This document shows positions 1 through 9,329 of a stretch of DNA of 64,000 nt, piece after piece. Each line of letters begins with the position of its first letter. Position 1 is the stretch's first letter. The position numbers and the translations under genes are program-made. Location: assembly GCF_000526155.1 (NCBI RefSeq), contig NZ_JAFN01000001.1:686501-750500 (forward strand). The letters run 5' to 3'. The stretch is from Deferrisoma camini S3R1. Its GTDB lineage: Bacteria; Desulfobacterota; Deferrisomatia; Deferrisomatales; Deferrisomataceae. Under the pieces are notes generated by a model, which saw only the letters and a program-made list of their open reading frames with translations, was not told the origin of the DNA and searched no databases.

Positions 1-1
1 G

Positions 2-1477
2 AAGCTGCCGGTGGACACGGTGGGGAGCCTGCGGACCCACGGGGTGCTGGGCGAGAAGTACGTGGAGCTGGTGCCGGGCCGGGCGAACCGGTACCTGAAG
101 GACGGGGACGAGGTGTCCCCCGGCGTGCCCCCCGGGGACCTGGACCGGCTGGTGACCAGCCTCAACTCGGTGAGCGACGACGTGAAACGGGTCACCGAAC
201 GGCTGGCCAACGTGCTGGGCACGCCGGAGGGGGAGCAGAACCTGCGGGAGATGATCGAGGGGCTGCGGGACACGGCCGTGGGGCTCCGGTCGATGATCGA
301 GGAGAACCGGGAGGACCTGCGGCAGACCCTGGCGAACCTCAGGGGGCTCACCGCCGACCTCAGGGAGCTGGTGGCAGCGAACCGGGAGGGGATCGACGAG
401 ACCGTGGCCAACACCCGCCGGCTCACCCGAACCCTGGCAGAGCGCACCCCGGCCATCGCCGACAACCTGGAGCGGCTCACGGGCCGGCTGGATGCGGTGG
501 TGGCCGAGAACCGCGACGACCTGCGGGCGAGCCTGTCGAACCTGCGCCGGGCCACGGCCCGGCTGGACGAGACCCTCGCCTCGATCCGGGACCTGGCCGA
601 GGCGGCCGGCAGCCCCGAGGGGACGCTGGGCCGGTTGATCCACGACGACTCGTTGTACCGGGAGCTGGAGGGCACCCTCGCGGACCTGCGCTCGGTGATG
701 GGGCGGATCGAGCGGGGCGAGGGCACCCTGGGCAAGCTCATGACGGACGACACGGTGTACTCGGAACTCACCGACACCCTGGGGAACCTGCGGAGCATCA
801 CGGACAAGATCGACCGGGGCCAGGGCACCATCGGCCGGCTGGTGAACGAGGACAGCGTCCACGAGAACCTCAACCAGACCCTGGAGGGGATCACCAACTT
901 CGTGGCCGGGGCGAACCGGTTCCGGTTGGAGGTGTCGTACCGGGGCGAGTACCTGGCTCAGCTCGGCGAGTCCAAGAGCTACTTCGGGCTCACCATTCAG
1001 CCCCGCCAGGACCGGTTCTACTACCTGGCCTTGGTGGACGACCCCCGCGGCGACACCCGCACCAAGATCACCGAGAGGGTGGTGACGGACGACACCGGCA
1101 CCCACACGGTTCGCGAGGAGAAGACGGTCACCGACGACCGCTTCAAGTTCTCGGCCCAGGTGGGCAAGCGGTTCTCGTTCCTGACCGTGCGCGGCGGCCT
1201 GTTCGAGTCCACCGGCGGGGTGGGGGCGGACCTGGACCTCTGGTCGGACCGGCTGCGGCTCACGCTGGAGGCGTTCGATTTCGCCCGGGAGGAGGGCCCG
1301 GTGCACCTGAAGGCCTCGGCCCGGTGGCTGTTCTGGAAGCACCTGTTCGTCACGGCCGGGGCCGACGACTTCTTGGACGACCGGGGCCGGGCCGACTACT
1401 TCGTGGGCGGCGGCATCCGGTTCGTGGACGAGGACCTGAAGTACCTGCTCTCGCCGGCCGCCAACCTGGCTCGGTAG
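2..1477 (+). CDS. MCE/MlaD-family lipid transport protein, 5' truncated
   Basis: The reading frame is open from the window edge, so the true start lies upstream. The first residues ([13 protein letters not shown]) are the end of an MCE domain, the substrate-binding module of Mla-type phospholipid transporters that act in the periplasm. A long helical region follows, rich in NLR and TLA heptads. Then come three copies of a roughly 38-residue repeat built on G-T-L/I-G-R/K-L-x-x-(D/E)-D-S/T-x-Y/H near positions 620-880. The last ~180 residues (from about 900) alternate hydrophobic and polar residues and look like a beta-barrel-like tail ending in a strand pattern at [17 protein letters not shown]. 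This architecture is common for Desulfobacterota MCE proteins. An ABC permease and ATPase would be expected upstream, outside the window. Confidence 0.85.
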   Translation, partial: KLPVDTVGSLRTHGVLGEKYVELVPGRANRYLKDGDEVSPGVPPGDLDRLVTSLNSVSDDVKRVTERLANVLGTPEGEQNLREMIEGLRDTAVGLRSMIEENREDLRQTLANLRGLTADLRELVAANREGIDETVANTRRLTRTLAERTPAIADNLERLTGRLDAVVAENRDDLRASLSNLRRATARLDETLASIRDLAEAAGSPEGTLGRLIHDDSLYRELEGTLADLRSVMGRIERGEGTLGKLMTDDTVYSELTDTLGNLRSITDKIDRGQGTIGRLVNEDSVHENLNQTLEGITNFVAGANRFRLEVSYRGEYLAQLGESKSYFGLTIQPRQDRFYYLALVDDPRGDTRTKITERVVTDDTGTHTVREEKTVTDDRFKFSAQVGKRFSFLTVRGGLFESTGGVGADLDLWSDRLRLTLEAFDFAREEGPVHLKASARWLFWKHLFVTAGADDFLDDRGRADYFVGGGIRFVDEDLKYLLSPAANLAR

Positions 1478-1746
1478 CTTCGGGCCTTCGGCCCGCTGGG
1501 CGGCCGGGCGATAATGGCTTTCAAACGTATTGCCAGGGTACGGGGTGGAGGCCTGGGATTCAGGAGCCAGAGGTCAGAAGACAGAAGTTCGGGCAGATTC
1601 TCTCCTGTCCACTGCCCTCTGGATTCTGTCTCCTGATACGGCCGCACCCGGCGCTCCACCAGACCCCCACCCCGTACTCCCCAAGGGGAAGGGGGCACGG
1701 GCCTGACAATACTTTATCCCAGTTTTCCAGCCCAAAAGGAGGAACG
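1478..1746. repeat. Intergenic palindromic element with heptamer arms
   Basis: A hairpin with arms CGGGCC and GGCCCG lies just after the MCE stop (about 1483-1496). It is the reverse-oriented form of the GCGGGCC-GAA-GGCCC word found in many other gaps. From 1537 to 1678 lies an element with inverted ends (GTACGGGGTGG and CCACCCCGTAC). Its left arm (about 1555-1588) repeats nnnnCAG with a period of 7 and its right arm (about 1602-1640) repeats CTGnnnn with the same period. The right arm ends in CTGATACGGCCGCAC, which recurs near 21588 and, degenerate, near 50951. The AAAAGGAGG Shine-Dalgarno of purH follows at about 1735-1743. Confidence 0.75.
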
Positions 1747-2346
1747 ATGGCACCGATTCGCCGAGCGATCGTGAGCGTGTCCGACAAGACCGGGGTGGTG
1801 GAGTTCGCCCGGGGTCTGGCCGACCGGGGCGTGGAGATTCTGTCCACCGGCGGCACCGCTCGGATGCTCCGGGAGGCCGGGGTTCCCGTCACCGAGGTCA
1901 GCGCCTACACGGGGTTCCCCGAGATCCTGGACGGCCGGGTCAAGACCCTGGTGCCCAAGATCCACGGGGGCATCCTGGGGCTCCGGGACGATCCCAAGCA
2001 TCGCGAGCAGATGGCCGAGCACGGCATCGAGCCCATCGACCTGGTGGCGGTGAACCTCTACCCGTTCGAGAAGACCGTGGCCGAGCCGGGGTGCACCCTG
2101 GAGGCGGCGGTGGAGCAGATCGACATCGGGGGGCCCTGCATGATCCGGGCGGCCGCCAAGAACCACCGCTACGTGACCGTGGTGGTGGACCCGGCCGACT
2201 ACCCGCGGGTCCTGGACGAGATGGACCGCAACGCCGGCGAGGTGAGCCGGGAGCTTCGGTACGAGCTGGCGGCCAAGGCGTTCAGCCGCACCTCGGAGTA
2301 CGATGCGGCGATCGCCGGGTGGCTCAAGGGGAGGGGGATCGGATGA
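1747..2346 (+). CDS. purH: Stand-alone IMP cyclohydrolase domain of PurH
   Basis: The 199-residue protein matches only the N-terminal MGS-like IMP cyclohydrolase domain of bifunctional PurH, which closes FAICAR to IMP. Visible signatures are [35 protein letters not shown] and [14 protein letters not shown]. The AICAR formyltransferase domain (another ~300 residues in the usual ~520-residue enzyme) is absent. The frame ends cleanly at a TGA that overlaps the purD ATG (ATGA), so this is a real short gene and not a frameshifted one. Start chosen at ATG 1747 with a strong AAAAGGAGG five bases upstream; an upstream extension would run through the repeat element. The formyl transfer step must be carried out by a protein encoded elsewhere. 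Confidence 0.9.
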   Translation: MAPIRRAIVSVSDKTGVVEFARGLADRGVEILSTGGTARMLREAGVPVTEVSAYTGFPEILDGRVKTLVPKIHGGILGLRDDPKHREQMAEHGIEPIDLVAVNLYPFEKTVAEPGCTLEAAVEQIDIGGPCMIRAAAKNHRYVTVVVDPADYPRVLDEMDRNAGEVSRELRYELAAKAFSRTSEYDAAIAGWLKGRGIG

Positions 2347-3623
2347 AGGTCCTGGTGGTCGGAGGAGGGGGGCGGGAACACGCCCTGGTGTGGAAGATCG
2401 CCCAGAGCCCCCGGGTCACCGCCGTGTTCGCCGCCCCGGGCAACGCGGGCACGGCCGGCCTGGCCCGGAACGTGCCGATCGCGGCGGACGACGTGGACTC
2501 GCTGCTGGCCTTTGCCGAGACCGAGGGGGTGGACCTCACGGTGGTGGGGCCGGAGGCCCCGCTGGTCCTGGGCATCGTCGACCGGTTCCGGGAGCGGGGG
2601 CTGCGGATCTTCGGGCCCACGGCCGCGGCCGCCCGGCTCGAGGGGTCCAAGGCGTTCGCCAAGGCCGCGATGGACCGTTTCGGGGTGCCCACGGCCGCAT
2701 ACCGGGAGTTCACGGATCCCGACGAGGCCCGGGCCTACATCCGGGAGCAGGGGGCGCCCATCGTGGTTAAGGCCGACGGGCTGGCCGCGGGCAAGGGGGT
2801 GACCGTGGCCCGGACCGTCGAGGAGGCGCTGGCGGCCGTGGACGCCATGATGGTGGACCGCGCCTTTGGCGAGGCGGGCGGCCGGATCGTGGTGGAGGAG
2901 TGCCTGGAGGGCGAGGAGGCGAGCTTCCTGGCGTTCTGCGACGGCAGGACCGTGCTGCCCATGGCCTCCAGCCAGGATCACAAGCCGGTGTTCGACGGCG
3001 ACCAGGGGCCCAACACCGGCGGCATGGGGGCCTACAGCCCGGCGCCGGTGGTGAGCCCCGAGCTGTTCGACCGGATCGTGGACACGGTGATCCGGCCGGT
3101 GGTGGACGGGCTCGGGCGGGAGGGTACCCCCTATGTGGGCGTGCTCTACGCGGGGCTCATGATCCGGGGCGACGAGGTCAAGGTGCTGGAGTTCAACTGC
3201 CGGTTCGGCGATCCCGAGTGCCAGCCCATCGTGATGCGGATGAAGGGCGACCTGGTGCCGGTGCTGGAGGCCTGCGTCGACGGCACCCTGGACCGGGTGG
3301 ACCTGGAGTGGGATCCGAGGCCTGCGGTCTGCGTGGTGATGGCGTCGGGCGGGTACCCGGGGGCCTACGAGAAAGGCCTGGAGATCCGGGGCCTGGAGGA
3401 CGCCGCAGCCCTGGACGACGTGGTGGTGTTCCACGCGGGCACCCGGCAGGAGGCCGGCAAGGTGGTCACGGCCGGGGGGCGGGTGCTGGGGGTGACGGCC
3501 CTGGGCTCCGACATTCCGTCCGCGATCGAGCGGGCCTACCGGGCCGTGGACCGGATCTCCTGGCCTGGGGTTCACTTCCGGCGGGACATCGGCCGGAAGG
3601 CCCTGCGGCATCTGTCCTCCTGA
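2343..3623 (+). CDS. purD: Phosphoribosylamine-glycine ligase
   Basis: A 426-residue ATP-grasp enzyme that joins glycine to phosphoribosylamine in purine synthesis, in the cytoplasm. The N-terminal motif [13 protein letters not shown], the ATP-grasp stretch [11 protein letters not shown] and the metal-binding region [12 protein letters not shown] are all present, and the length is standard. The ATG at 2343 shares four bases with the purH stop (ATGA), which implies translational coupling. purH-purD in tandem is a common bacterial arrangement. Confidence 0.97.
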   Translation: MKVLVVGGGGREHALVWKIAQSPRVTAVFAAPGNAGTAGLARNVPIAADDVDSLLAFAETEGVDLTVVGPEAPLVLGIVDRFRERGLRIFGPTAAAARLEGSKAFAKAAMDRFGVPTAAYREFTDPDEARAYIREQGAPIVVKADGLAAGKGVTVARTVEEALAAVDAMMVDRAFGEAGGRIVVEECLEGEEASFLAFCDGRTVLPMASSQDHKPVFDGDQGPNTGGMGAYSPAPVVSPELFDRIVDTVIRPVVDGLGREGTPYVGVLYAGLMIRGDEVKVLEFNCRFGDPECQPIVMRMKGDLVPVLEACVDGTLDRVDLEWDPRPAVCVVMASGGYPGAYEKGLEIRGLEDAAALDDVVVFHAGTRQEAGKVVTAGGRVLGVTALGSDIPSAIERAYRAVDRISWPGVHFRRDIGRKALRHLSS

Positions 3624-3779
3624 CGGTCGTTGGCGTTGGGACGTTAGGACGTTGGGACGTTAGGAGGCTAGGAGGAGGCTACGGGGAGTCGGTGGCCGCC
3701 GCGTCACCCGTCACGCGTCACCGCAGTTGACACGACGAACGACCTGCGACGAACCGATTTTAAAGGAGCAGCTTCGATC
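3624..3779. repeat. Mosaic of octamer and heptamer arrays between purD and purE
   Basis: From 3636 to 3675 five 8-bp units follow each other (TTGGGACG, TTAGGACG, TTGGGACG, TTAGGAGG, CTAGGAGG). From about 3703 three GTCACCC-type heptamers follow, and from 3731 ACGACGA/ACGACCT-type heptamers. AAAGGAG at about 3762-3768 is the ribosome-binding site of purE. Each word family recurs in other gaps of the window. Confidence 0.8.
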
Positions 3780-4286
3780 ATGTCCGCGAAACCCAAGGTT
3801 CTCATCCTCATGGGGAGCGACTCGGACCTGCCGGTGGTGCAGGAGGCCGCGAAGTTCCTCGACCGGATGCAGGTCCCCTACGCCATGCGGGTCAGTTCGG
3901 CCCACCGCAGCCCCGAGCGGACCCGGCGGCTGGTGGCCGAGGCCGAGGCCCAGGGGGTGGAGGTGTTCGTGTGCGCCGCCGGCATGGCGGCCCACCTGGC
4001 CGGGGTGGTGGCGGCAGAGACCGTCCGCCCGGTGATCGGCATCCCGGTGGACGCCGGCGCGCTGAGGGGGATGGACGCCCTGCTGTCCACGGTGCAGATG
4101 CCGCCGGGCATCCCGGTGGCCACCGTGGCCATCGGCAAGGCGGGGGCCCGCAACGCGGCGGTGCTGGCGTGCCAGATCCTGGCCCTGGCCGACCCGGATC
4201 TGGCCCTGCGGCTCCGGAGTCTCCGGGAGGCCATGGCCCGGGAGGTGGAGGAGAAGGACGCCCGGATCGGCGGGGGCGAGGGGTAG
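3780..4286 (+). CDS. purE: N5-carboxyaminoimidazole ribonucleotide mutase
   Basis: A 168-residue class I PurE that rearranges N5-CAIR to CAIR. The signature GSDSDLPVVQEAA, the catalytic SSAHRSPER histidine and AGMAAHLAGVVA are visible. The bacterial class I enzyme works with PurK, which is not in the window. The ATG at 3780 follows AAAGGAG by about 11 bases. The gene probably ends the purine transcription unit, because a promoter-like sequence for the next gene follows. Confidence 0.95.
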   Translation: MSAKPKVLILMGSDSDLPVVQEAAKFLDRMQVPYAMRVSSAHRSPERTRRLVAEAEAQGVEVFVCAAGMAAHLAGVVAAETVRPVIGIPVDAGALRGMDALLSTVQMPPGIPVATVAIGKAGARNAAVLACQILALADPDLALRLRSLREAMAREVEEKDARIGGGEG

Positions 4287-4298
4287 TGAGCACGGTCC

Positions 4299-4328
4299 TT
4301 GACGATCGCCCCGGGGCCTGTGGTATAC
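4299..4328 (+). promoter_or_regulatory. Putative sigma-70 promoter for cytochrome c3 gene
   Basis: TTGACG at 4299-4304, an 18-base spacer, and GTATAC at 4323-4328. It lies just after the purE stop and about 70 bases upstream of the cytochrome start. Pattern match only. Confidence 0.45.
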
Positions 4329-4396
4329 AGGCGCCCGGTTTTGGTTTTGGAAGGCTCGGTTCGTGGGGCCACTTCAACCAAGGGAGGTAGTGCCAG

Positions 4397-4753
4397 ATGA
4401 AGAAGATCGTGTTGTTCGTCGTCGCCTGCGTGTTCTCGTTGGGTCTGGCCGTGGGCGCCGCCCAGGCCACCGATGCCCCGGCCGACGGCCTGAAGGTCAC
4501 CAACTACGGCAAGAAGGCCGCCGTGACCTTCGACCACTCCAAGCACAAGAACGAGGCCAGGTGCGAGCAGTGCCACCACAAGGCCTCCGAGGGCAAGTAC
4601 AAGTGCGGCGAGTGCCACAAGGCCAAGGGGGGCGATGCGCCCAGCTTCAAGAAAGCCGCCCACAACAAGGAAAAGGCCTGCTGGAGCTGCCACAACAAGA
4701 GGGGCAAGACCCCCAAGAAGATCCTGAAGTGCAACCAGTGCCACAAGAAGTAA
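4397..4753 (+). CDS. Periplasmic tetraheme cytochrome c3 (class III)
   Basis: The 118-residue precursor has a signal peptide (MKKIVLF then a hydrophobic stretch, cleavage near AQA at residues 22-24). Four CXXCH haem sites sit at residues 56-60, 70-74, 95-99 and 112-116. Four further histidines (H47, H50, H61, H89) can supply the sixth ligands, which fits bis-histidine tetraheme c3. Many lysines surround the haems. Proteins of this type shuttle electrons in the periplasm of sulfate- and metal-reducing bacteria. GGGAGGT lies 10-15 bases before the ATG. A strong terminator follows, so the gene is probably monocistronic. Confidence 0.93.
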   Translation: MKKIVLFVVACVFSLGLAVGAAQATDAPADGLKVTNYGKKAAVTFDHSKHKNEARCEQCHHKASEGKYKCGECHKAKGGDAPSFKKAAHNKEKACWSCHNKRGKTPKKILKCNQCHKK

Positions 4754-4781
4754 CGGCGCAGGGTGCTTGCTGACATCAGAA

Positions 4782-4805
4782 GGGCGGCCCTCGGGCCGCC
4801 CTTTT
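4782..4805 (+). terminator. Rho-independent terminator after cytochrome c3
   Basis: An 8-bp perfect stem (GGGCGGCC / GGCCGCCC) with loop CTCG is followed directly by TTTT at 4802-4805. It sits 28 bases after the stop codon. Confidence 0.85.
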
Positions 4806-4816
4806 CCGTGGAACCC

Positions 4817-5122
4817 ATGACGGACGACTATTTTTTCACCGATACCCCGCCCGAGCAGATCGCCCGGGAGAAGGCCAAGGCCCGGGAGCTCCGGAAGACC
4901 CAGTGGTGGAAGCGTCGGGTCGCGGCCGGGGTGTGCCACTACTGCGGCCGTCGGTTCCCGCCGGCCGAGCTCACCATGGACCACGTGGTCCCGCTGGCCC
5001 GGGGGGGCCGGTCGGTGCGTTCCAACGTGGTGCCCGCCTGCAAGGACTGCAACACCAAGAAGCGTTACCTGCTGCCCGTGGAGTGGGCCGAGCACCTCGA
5101 CCGGCTCCGCAGGGGCGGCTGA
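4817..5122 (+). CDS. Small HNH endonuclease
   Basis: 101 residues if started at ATG 4817, just beyond the terminator of the previous gene; the longer frame from 4763 would run through that terminator. The protein has C40-x2-C43 and C75-x2-C78, a structural zinc site, around the beta-beta-alpha-metal core with D55-H56 (TMDHVVPLARGG) and N70. This is the standard HNH nuclease layout (PF01844-like). The N-terminal 30 residues are charged and helical. Free-standing HNH proteins of this size are common and their targets are generally unknown. No phage or toxin partner is adjacent. Confidence 0.85.
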   Translation: MTDDYFFTDTPPEQIAREKAKARELRKTQWWKRRVAAGVCHYCGRRFPPAELTMDHVVPLARGGRSVRSNVVPACKDCNTKKRYLLPVEWAEHLDRLRRGG

Positions 5123-5157
5123 CCCCTCCTGGCTCGGCTTCCTCCCCGATTTTCGTG

Positions 5158-5163
5158 TATGCT
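5158..5163 (+). promoter_or_regulatory. Possible -10 element upstream of the S41 peptidase gene
   Basis: TATGCT preceded by TG gives an extended -10 shape, but no convincing -35 is seen. It lies about 110 bases before the TTG start. Confidence 0.25.
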
Positions 5164-5271
5164 AGCGTCTGGATCGTCCCGGCCCCGGCCGGGCCCGCCG
5201 GCCGGCCTTCGGCTTTGGCCGGGCCCGGGTCGCGGCGGGGGAGCACACCGAGCCACCTCGGAGGATGACGC

Positions 5272-8022
5272 TTGCGAAGACGTGACCGAACTGCAGCCCT
5301 GATCTCCCTGTTCGCCCTGCTGTGCCTGGCTGCGGCCGCCTTGCCCCTGCGGGCGCCCGCGGCCACCGGCTTCTTCCACCGGTTCGGCGATCCGTACCCC
5401 CGGATCGTGCAGCAGGTGTTCTACTACGTGGAGAAGAAGTACGTGGAGCCGGAGAGGGCGTCCCCGCGGGCCCTGGTGGACGGGGCGCTCGAGGCCCTGG
5501 AGAACCAGTACCCCGAGGTGCTGGTGGAGCCTGCGGGAACGGACCGGGTTCGGGTTCGGGTGGGCGGGGCGGAGAAGACCTTCGACCTGTCCCAGGCCGA
5601 CGTGTTCCGGAGGGCGGCCGACGTCCTGACCACGGTGCTGCGGTTCGTGTATCAGAACCTGGGGGAAGAGGTGGAGGAGCAAGACCTCTACTACTTCGCC
5701 CTCAACGGGGCCCTGGCCAAGCTCGATCCGCACTCCACGGCGTTCAGCCCCAAGAGCTTCAAGGAGTTCATGATCGGAACCCGGGGCACGTTCGGGGGCA
5801 TCGGGTTCGTGTTCGGCATCCGCGATGGCGAGATGACCATCATCAGCGTGATCGAAGGCACCCCGGCCGAGCGGGGGGGGCTCCGCTCGGGTGACCACAT
5901 CCTCTACATCGACGGCGAGCCCACCATCAACATGCCGGTGGACACCGCGGCGAACAAGATGCGGGGGGAGCCGGGCACCCAGGTGACCCTCACCATCGCC
6001 CGGGAGGGGTGGCCGGAGCCCCGGGCCATCACCTTCACCCGCGAGGTGATCCACGTGGACAGCGTGGAGAGCTACGTCCTCGAGGACGAGGGAAGCCCGC
6101 CGGTCCTGTACGCCCGGGTGAAGAACTTCCAGAAGGACACCACGAAGGAGCTGCGTCGGGCCATCCAAGAGGCCGAGGCGAGCTACCCGGACCTCACGGG
6201 GGTGGTGCTCGACCTGCGCAACAACCCGGGGGGGCTCCTGGACCAGGCCATCAAGCTCTCCGACGGGTTCCTGGACGAGGGCACCATCGTGAGCACCCGC
6301 GGTCCGGAGAAGGACGCCAACTCCCGGGCCCTGGCCGGGGCCGACGACCCGCCCCTGACCCGAAAGCCCGTGGTGGTGCTGGTGAACCAGGGCAGCGCCT
6401 CGGCCTCGGAGATCGTGTCCGGCGCCCTCAAGGCGTCCCGGGCCCTGCTGATCGGTCAGAAGACCTTTGGGAAGGGCTCGGTCCAGAAGCTCTATCCCCT
6501 CACCGACGGCGGGGCGCTCAAGCTGACGGTGGCCCAGTACCTCACCCCGGGGGACGTGTCGATCCAGTCCATCGGGATCGAGCCGGACATCGTGGTGTAT
6601 CCGGCCCGGATCGAGGCGGGGAGGATGCGCATCGGCCCGCCGCCCACCCACGTGGCCGAGGCCGACCTGGAGAACGCGTTCAAGAGCTGGGGGAACGCCT
6701 CGGAAAAGCCCTGGGCCGAGCTCCAGTACCTGCTGCCGCCGGACGAGGAGGAGCAGCGGCCGTTCTCCGAGCTGTCCAAGGAGGAGAAGGCTCAGCGGCT
6801 GGCCGAGGACTTCGAGGTGGGGCTGGCGCGCAAAGTGCTCGCCCGGGCCGAGGGAGCGGACCGGAAGGCCCTGTTGGCCGCGGCCGAGACCGTGCTGGCC
6901 CAGGTCCGGCGAAGCGAGGACCGAAAGATCACCGAGGCCCTGGCGGCCCTGGGCGTCGACTGGACCGACGGCCCCGGAGGCAAGGGGCTGCGGGTGGAAG
7001 GGTCTGCCGAGACCGAGCTGGTGCCCGGCGAAAAGGCCCGGATCCGGTTCGTGGTGGAGAACCGGGGAGCCGCGGCGGTGCACCGGGTGTGGGGGCGCAC
7101 CGAGTCCGACAACCCCCTGCTGCGCAACCTGGACCTGGTGTTCGGCCGCCTGGGGCCGGGGGAACGCAAGGAGGCCGAGGCCGAGGTGGAGGTGCCCAAA
7201 TCGGCCCGCCAGCGGTGGGACACGGTGACGCTGCGTCTGCACGCCCCCGGGGTCGACGAGGCGGGCGTGGGGACGGCCGCGGCCCGGATCCGGGCCGTGC
7301 CCCGGCCGGAGTTCGCCTACCGGTACCGGCTGCGCGACGAGAACCCGGCCGTGCCGGCTCGGTCTGGGGACGGCCGCATGGAGGAGGGGGAGCGGATCCA
7401 GTTGGTGCTCGAGGTGATGAACCGGGGATCGGGTGCGAGCGGAGCCGTGGAGGTGAACATCCGGGGCGAGGAGAAGGAACAGCTTTACCTGGAGAAGGCC
7501 CGGCACCGGTTCGACTCGCTGGCGCCGGGGGCCGAGGTGACGGCGCCCATGGAGTTCCGCCTGGTGAAGGCCGAGGAGGACGGCAACGTTCGGGTCGGGG
7601 TGAGCGTCACCGACCGGGACTACGGGGCCTTCTTCTCCGACGAGCTCTCGTTTCGGGTGGGTGAGCCGTTCCCCGCGCGGGAGCGGCGGGAGCCCCCTCG
7701 GTTCGGAAAGGGCGCCCCGCCTCTGCGCACGGACAAGGATCGGGTCACCTTCGAGGTGGAGATCACGGACGACTCGGCCGTGCGCGACGTGTACGCCTAC
7801 CGGGAGCGGGACAAGGTGGTATACCGCCGGAACCCGGAGCGGACCGACCGGATGAAGGTCACCTTGGAGGTGCCGCTGGAGGAGGGGTCGAACCGGATCG
7901 TGCTGGTGGCCCGCGACGACAAGAAGATCGCGGCCACCCGCACCTTCTTCGTGTACCGAACCCGGCCGGGCGAGCTCGGCACCCAGCTCACCCAGAGCGA
8001 AAAGGCGGCCGGCGAGCGCTGA
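5272..8022 (+). CDS. Secreted PDZ-S41 serine peptidase with long C-terminal adhesive region
   Basis: 916 residues starting at TTG 5272, chosen because GGAGG at 5260-5264 is seven bases upstream and a nearby ATG (5264) hits a stop after six codons. A hydrophobic signal or anchor covers residues ~8-28. A PDZ domain lies at ~170-245 (GGIGFVFGIRDG, then ERGGLRSGDHILYIDG) and the S41 protease core at ~270-420. The catalytic serine is in GSASASE (S377) and the catalytic lysine in KTFGKG (K401). Beyond ~570 there are at least two CARDB/Ig-like domains and a third C-terminal domain. This is the layout of the MXAN_5808 family, about twice the length of CtpA. It acts outside the cytoplasmic membrane; substrates are unknown. 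Confidence 0.9.
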   Translation: MRRRDRTAALISLFALLCLAAAALPLRAPAATGFFHRFGDPYPRIVQQVFYYVEKKYVEPERASPRALVDGALEALENQYPEVLVEPAGTDRVRVRVGGAEKTFDLSQADVFRRAADVLTTVLRFVYQNLGEEVEEQDLYYFALNGALAKLDPHSTAFSPKSFKEFMIGTRGTFGGIGFVFGIRDGEMTIISVIEGTPAERGGLRSGDHILYIDGEPTINMPVDTAANKMRGEPGTQVTLTIAREGWPEPRAITFTREVIHVDSVESYVLEDEGSPPVLYARVKNFQKDTTKELRRAIQEAEASYPDLTGVVLDLRNNPGGLLDQAIKLSDGFLDEGTIVSTRGPEKDANSRALAGADDPPLTRKPVVVLVNQGSASASEIVSGALKASRALLIGQKTFGKGSVQKLYPLTDGGALKLTVAQYLTPGDVSIQSIGIEPDIVVYPARIEAGRMRIGPPPTHVAEADLENAFKSWGNASEKPWAELQYLLPPDEEEQRPFSELSKEEKAQRLAEDFEVGLARKVLARAEGADRKALLAAAETVLAQVRRSEDRKITEALAALGVDWTDGPGGKGLRVEGSAETELVPGEKARIRFVVENRGAAAVHRVWGRTESDNPLLRNLDLVFGRLGPGERKEAEAEVEVPKSARQRWDTVTLRLHAPGVDEAGVGTAAARIRAVPRPEFAYRYRLRDENPAVPARSGDGRMEEGERIQLVLEVMNRGSGASGAVEVNIRGEEKEQLYLEKARHRFDSLAPGAEVTAPMEFRLVKAEEDGNVRVGVSVTDRDYGAFFSDELSFRVGEPFPARERREPPRFGKGAPPLRTDKDRVTFEVEITDDSAVRDVYAYRERDKVVYRRNPERTDRMKVTLEVPLEEGSNRIVLVARDDKKIAATRTFFVYRTRPGELGTQLTQSEKAAGER

Positions 8023-8414
8023 CGGGCAGGGCCGCGCCCCGCCCCCTGTTGTAGGAGCGACCTCCCGGTCGCGATCCGGGCCGTTGCGCCGGGGGCCTTG
8101 GCAACCGCGGGGCATGGGGCCTGCTTCCGGCCGCGCGCGAAGCCGGGCGTTGAGATTCGCCGCGCAGGCACGGGGCACCGGCGGTGGTTTCATGCCCGTT
8201 CGGTGGGGCACGAACGAACTCACGGTGCGAGCGTTGGAGGCGCTGCGCGGCGAGCCAAGGAGCCGCACGCGGCTCTCCAGCAGACCCCATGCCCCCGAGG
8301 CCTTGGAGTCGAGGCTCGGGAGCCGCCTAGCCGAATCCAGGCCCCTTGCCCCCCGGCTCCGATGTCGGGGCGAGCTTTCGACCGACGACCGAAGTCACTG
8401 GGAAGGAACCGTCG
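8023..8414. repeat. REP hairpin plus chimeric palindromic element upstream of era
   Basis: At 8057-8072 a REP-like hairpin, GCGACC-TCCC-GGTCGC, follows GTAGGA. It recurs near 21447-21462. From about 8109 to 8296 lies an element with inverted ends GGGGCATGGGG and CCCCATGCCCC. It encloses, in reverse orientation, part of the core also found at 10790-10985, 18430-18625 and 33291-33470. From 8354 the word CCGGCTCCGATGTCGGGGCG and two CGACCGA heptamers (8379-8392) lead into GAAGTCACTGGGAAGGA, which supplies the era Shine-Dalgarno. No credible coding region is seen. Confidence 0.7.
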
Positions 8415-9329
8415 ATGGAGTCACGAGAGGAGACCGGCGAGATCCGGGTCACCCGTTCCGGGTTCGTTGGAATCCTGGGTCGGCCCAACGTGGGCAAGTC
8501 CACGCTCCTGAACCGGATCCTGGGGCAGAAGGTCGTGATCACCAGCCCCAAGCCCCAGACCACCCGGAACCGGGTGGCCGGGGTGCTCACCCGAGACGGG
8601 GTGCAGATGGTGTTCTTCGACACCCCGGGCGTCCACGCCGGCCAGAAGCTCATCAATCGGTACATGGTGCGCGAGGCCCTGTCGTGCGTGCCCGACGTGG
8701 ACGTGGTTCTGTTCCTGGTGGACGCCGCCACGGGCCGCCACCCGGATGACGAGGTGCTGGCCGGGCACCTGCGCCGGTCCCAGAAGCCGGTGATCCTGGT
8801 GGTGAACAAGGCGGACCGCAACCGAACGGCCCCCACGGAGGCGTTCCAGGACCTGGTGCCGGCCGTGGCGGTGCACCGGATCTCCGCCCTGACCGGCGAG
8901 GGGGTGGAGGCCATTCTCGACGACCTGGCCTCGCGCATGCCCGAGGGGCCGGCCTACTACCCCGAGGACCAGCTCACCGACCGACCCGAGCGGTTCCTGG
9001 CCGAGGAGTTCGTGCGCGAGAAGGTGTTCGAGCTGACCGGGGAGGAGATCCCCTACAGCGTGGCGGTCACGGTGGAGGCGTGGGAGGAGCGGCCCGAGGC
9101 GGACCTGGTGGTGATCCACGCCACGATCCACGTGGAACGGCCCAGCCAGAAGGCCATCGTGATCGGAAAGGGCGGCCGGGTGATCAAGGAGGTGGGCCGG
9201 AGGGCCCGCCTGGACCTGGAGGCGCTGCTGGGGACCCGGGTGTTCCTCGATCTGCACGTGACCGTGGACCGGAACTGGACCAAGGACCCCCGGGCCCTGC
9301 GCCGGTTCGGGTACGAGGTGCGGCGATGA
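8415..9329 (+). CDS. era: GTPase Era, 16S rRNA maturation factor
   Basis: 304 residues. The GTPase domain has G1 GRPNVGKST, G3 DTPG and G4 NKAD; the C-terminal KH domain carries the RNA-binding core VIGKGGRVIKEVGRRAR. Era binds the 3' end of 16S rRNA during small-subunit assembly at the membrane. ATG 8415 is chosen because GGGAAGGA lies just before it; the frame extends upstream only through the repeat. The stop overlaps the start of der (ATGA), so the two GTPases are co-translated. Confidence 0.96.
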   Translation: MESREETGEIRVTRSGFVGILGRPNVGKSTLLNRILGQKVVITSPKPQTTRNRVAGVLTRDGVQMVFFDTPGVHAGQKLINRYMVREALSCVPDVDVVLFLVDAATGRHPDDEVLAGHLRRSQKPVILVVNKADRNRTAPTEAFQDLVPAVAVHRISALTGEGVEAILDDLASRMPEGPAYYPEDQLTDRPERFLAEEFVREKVFELTGEEIPYSVAVTVEAWEERPEADLVVIHATIHVERPSQKAIVIGKGGRVIKEVGRRARLDLEALLGTRVFLDLHVTVDRNWTKDPRALRRFGYEVRR

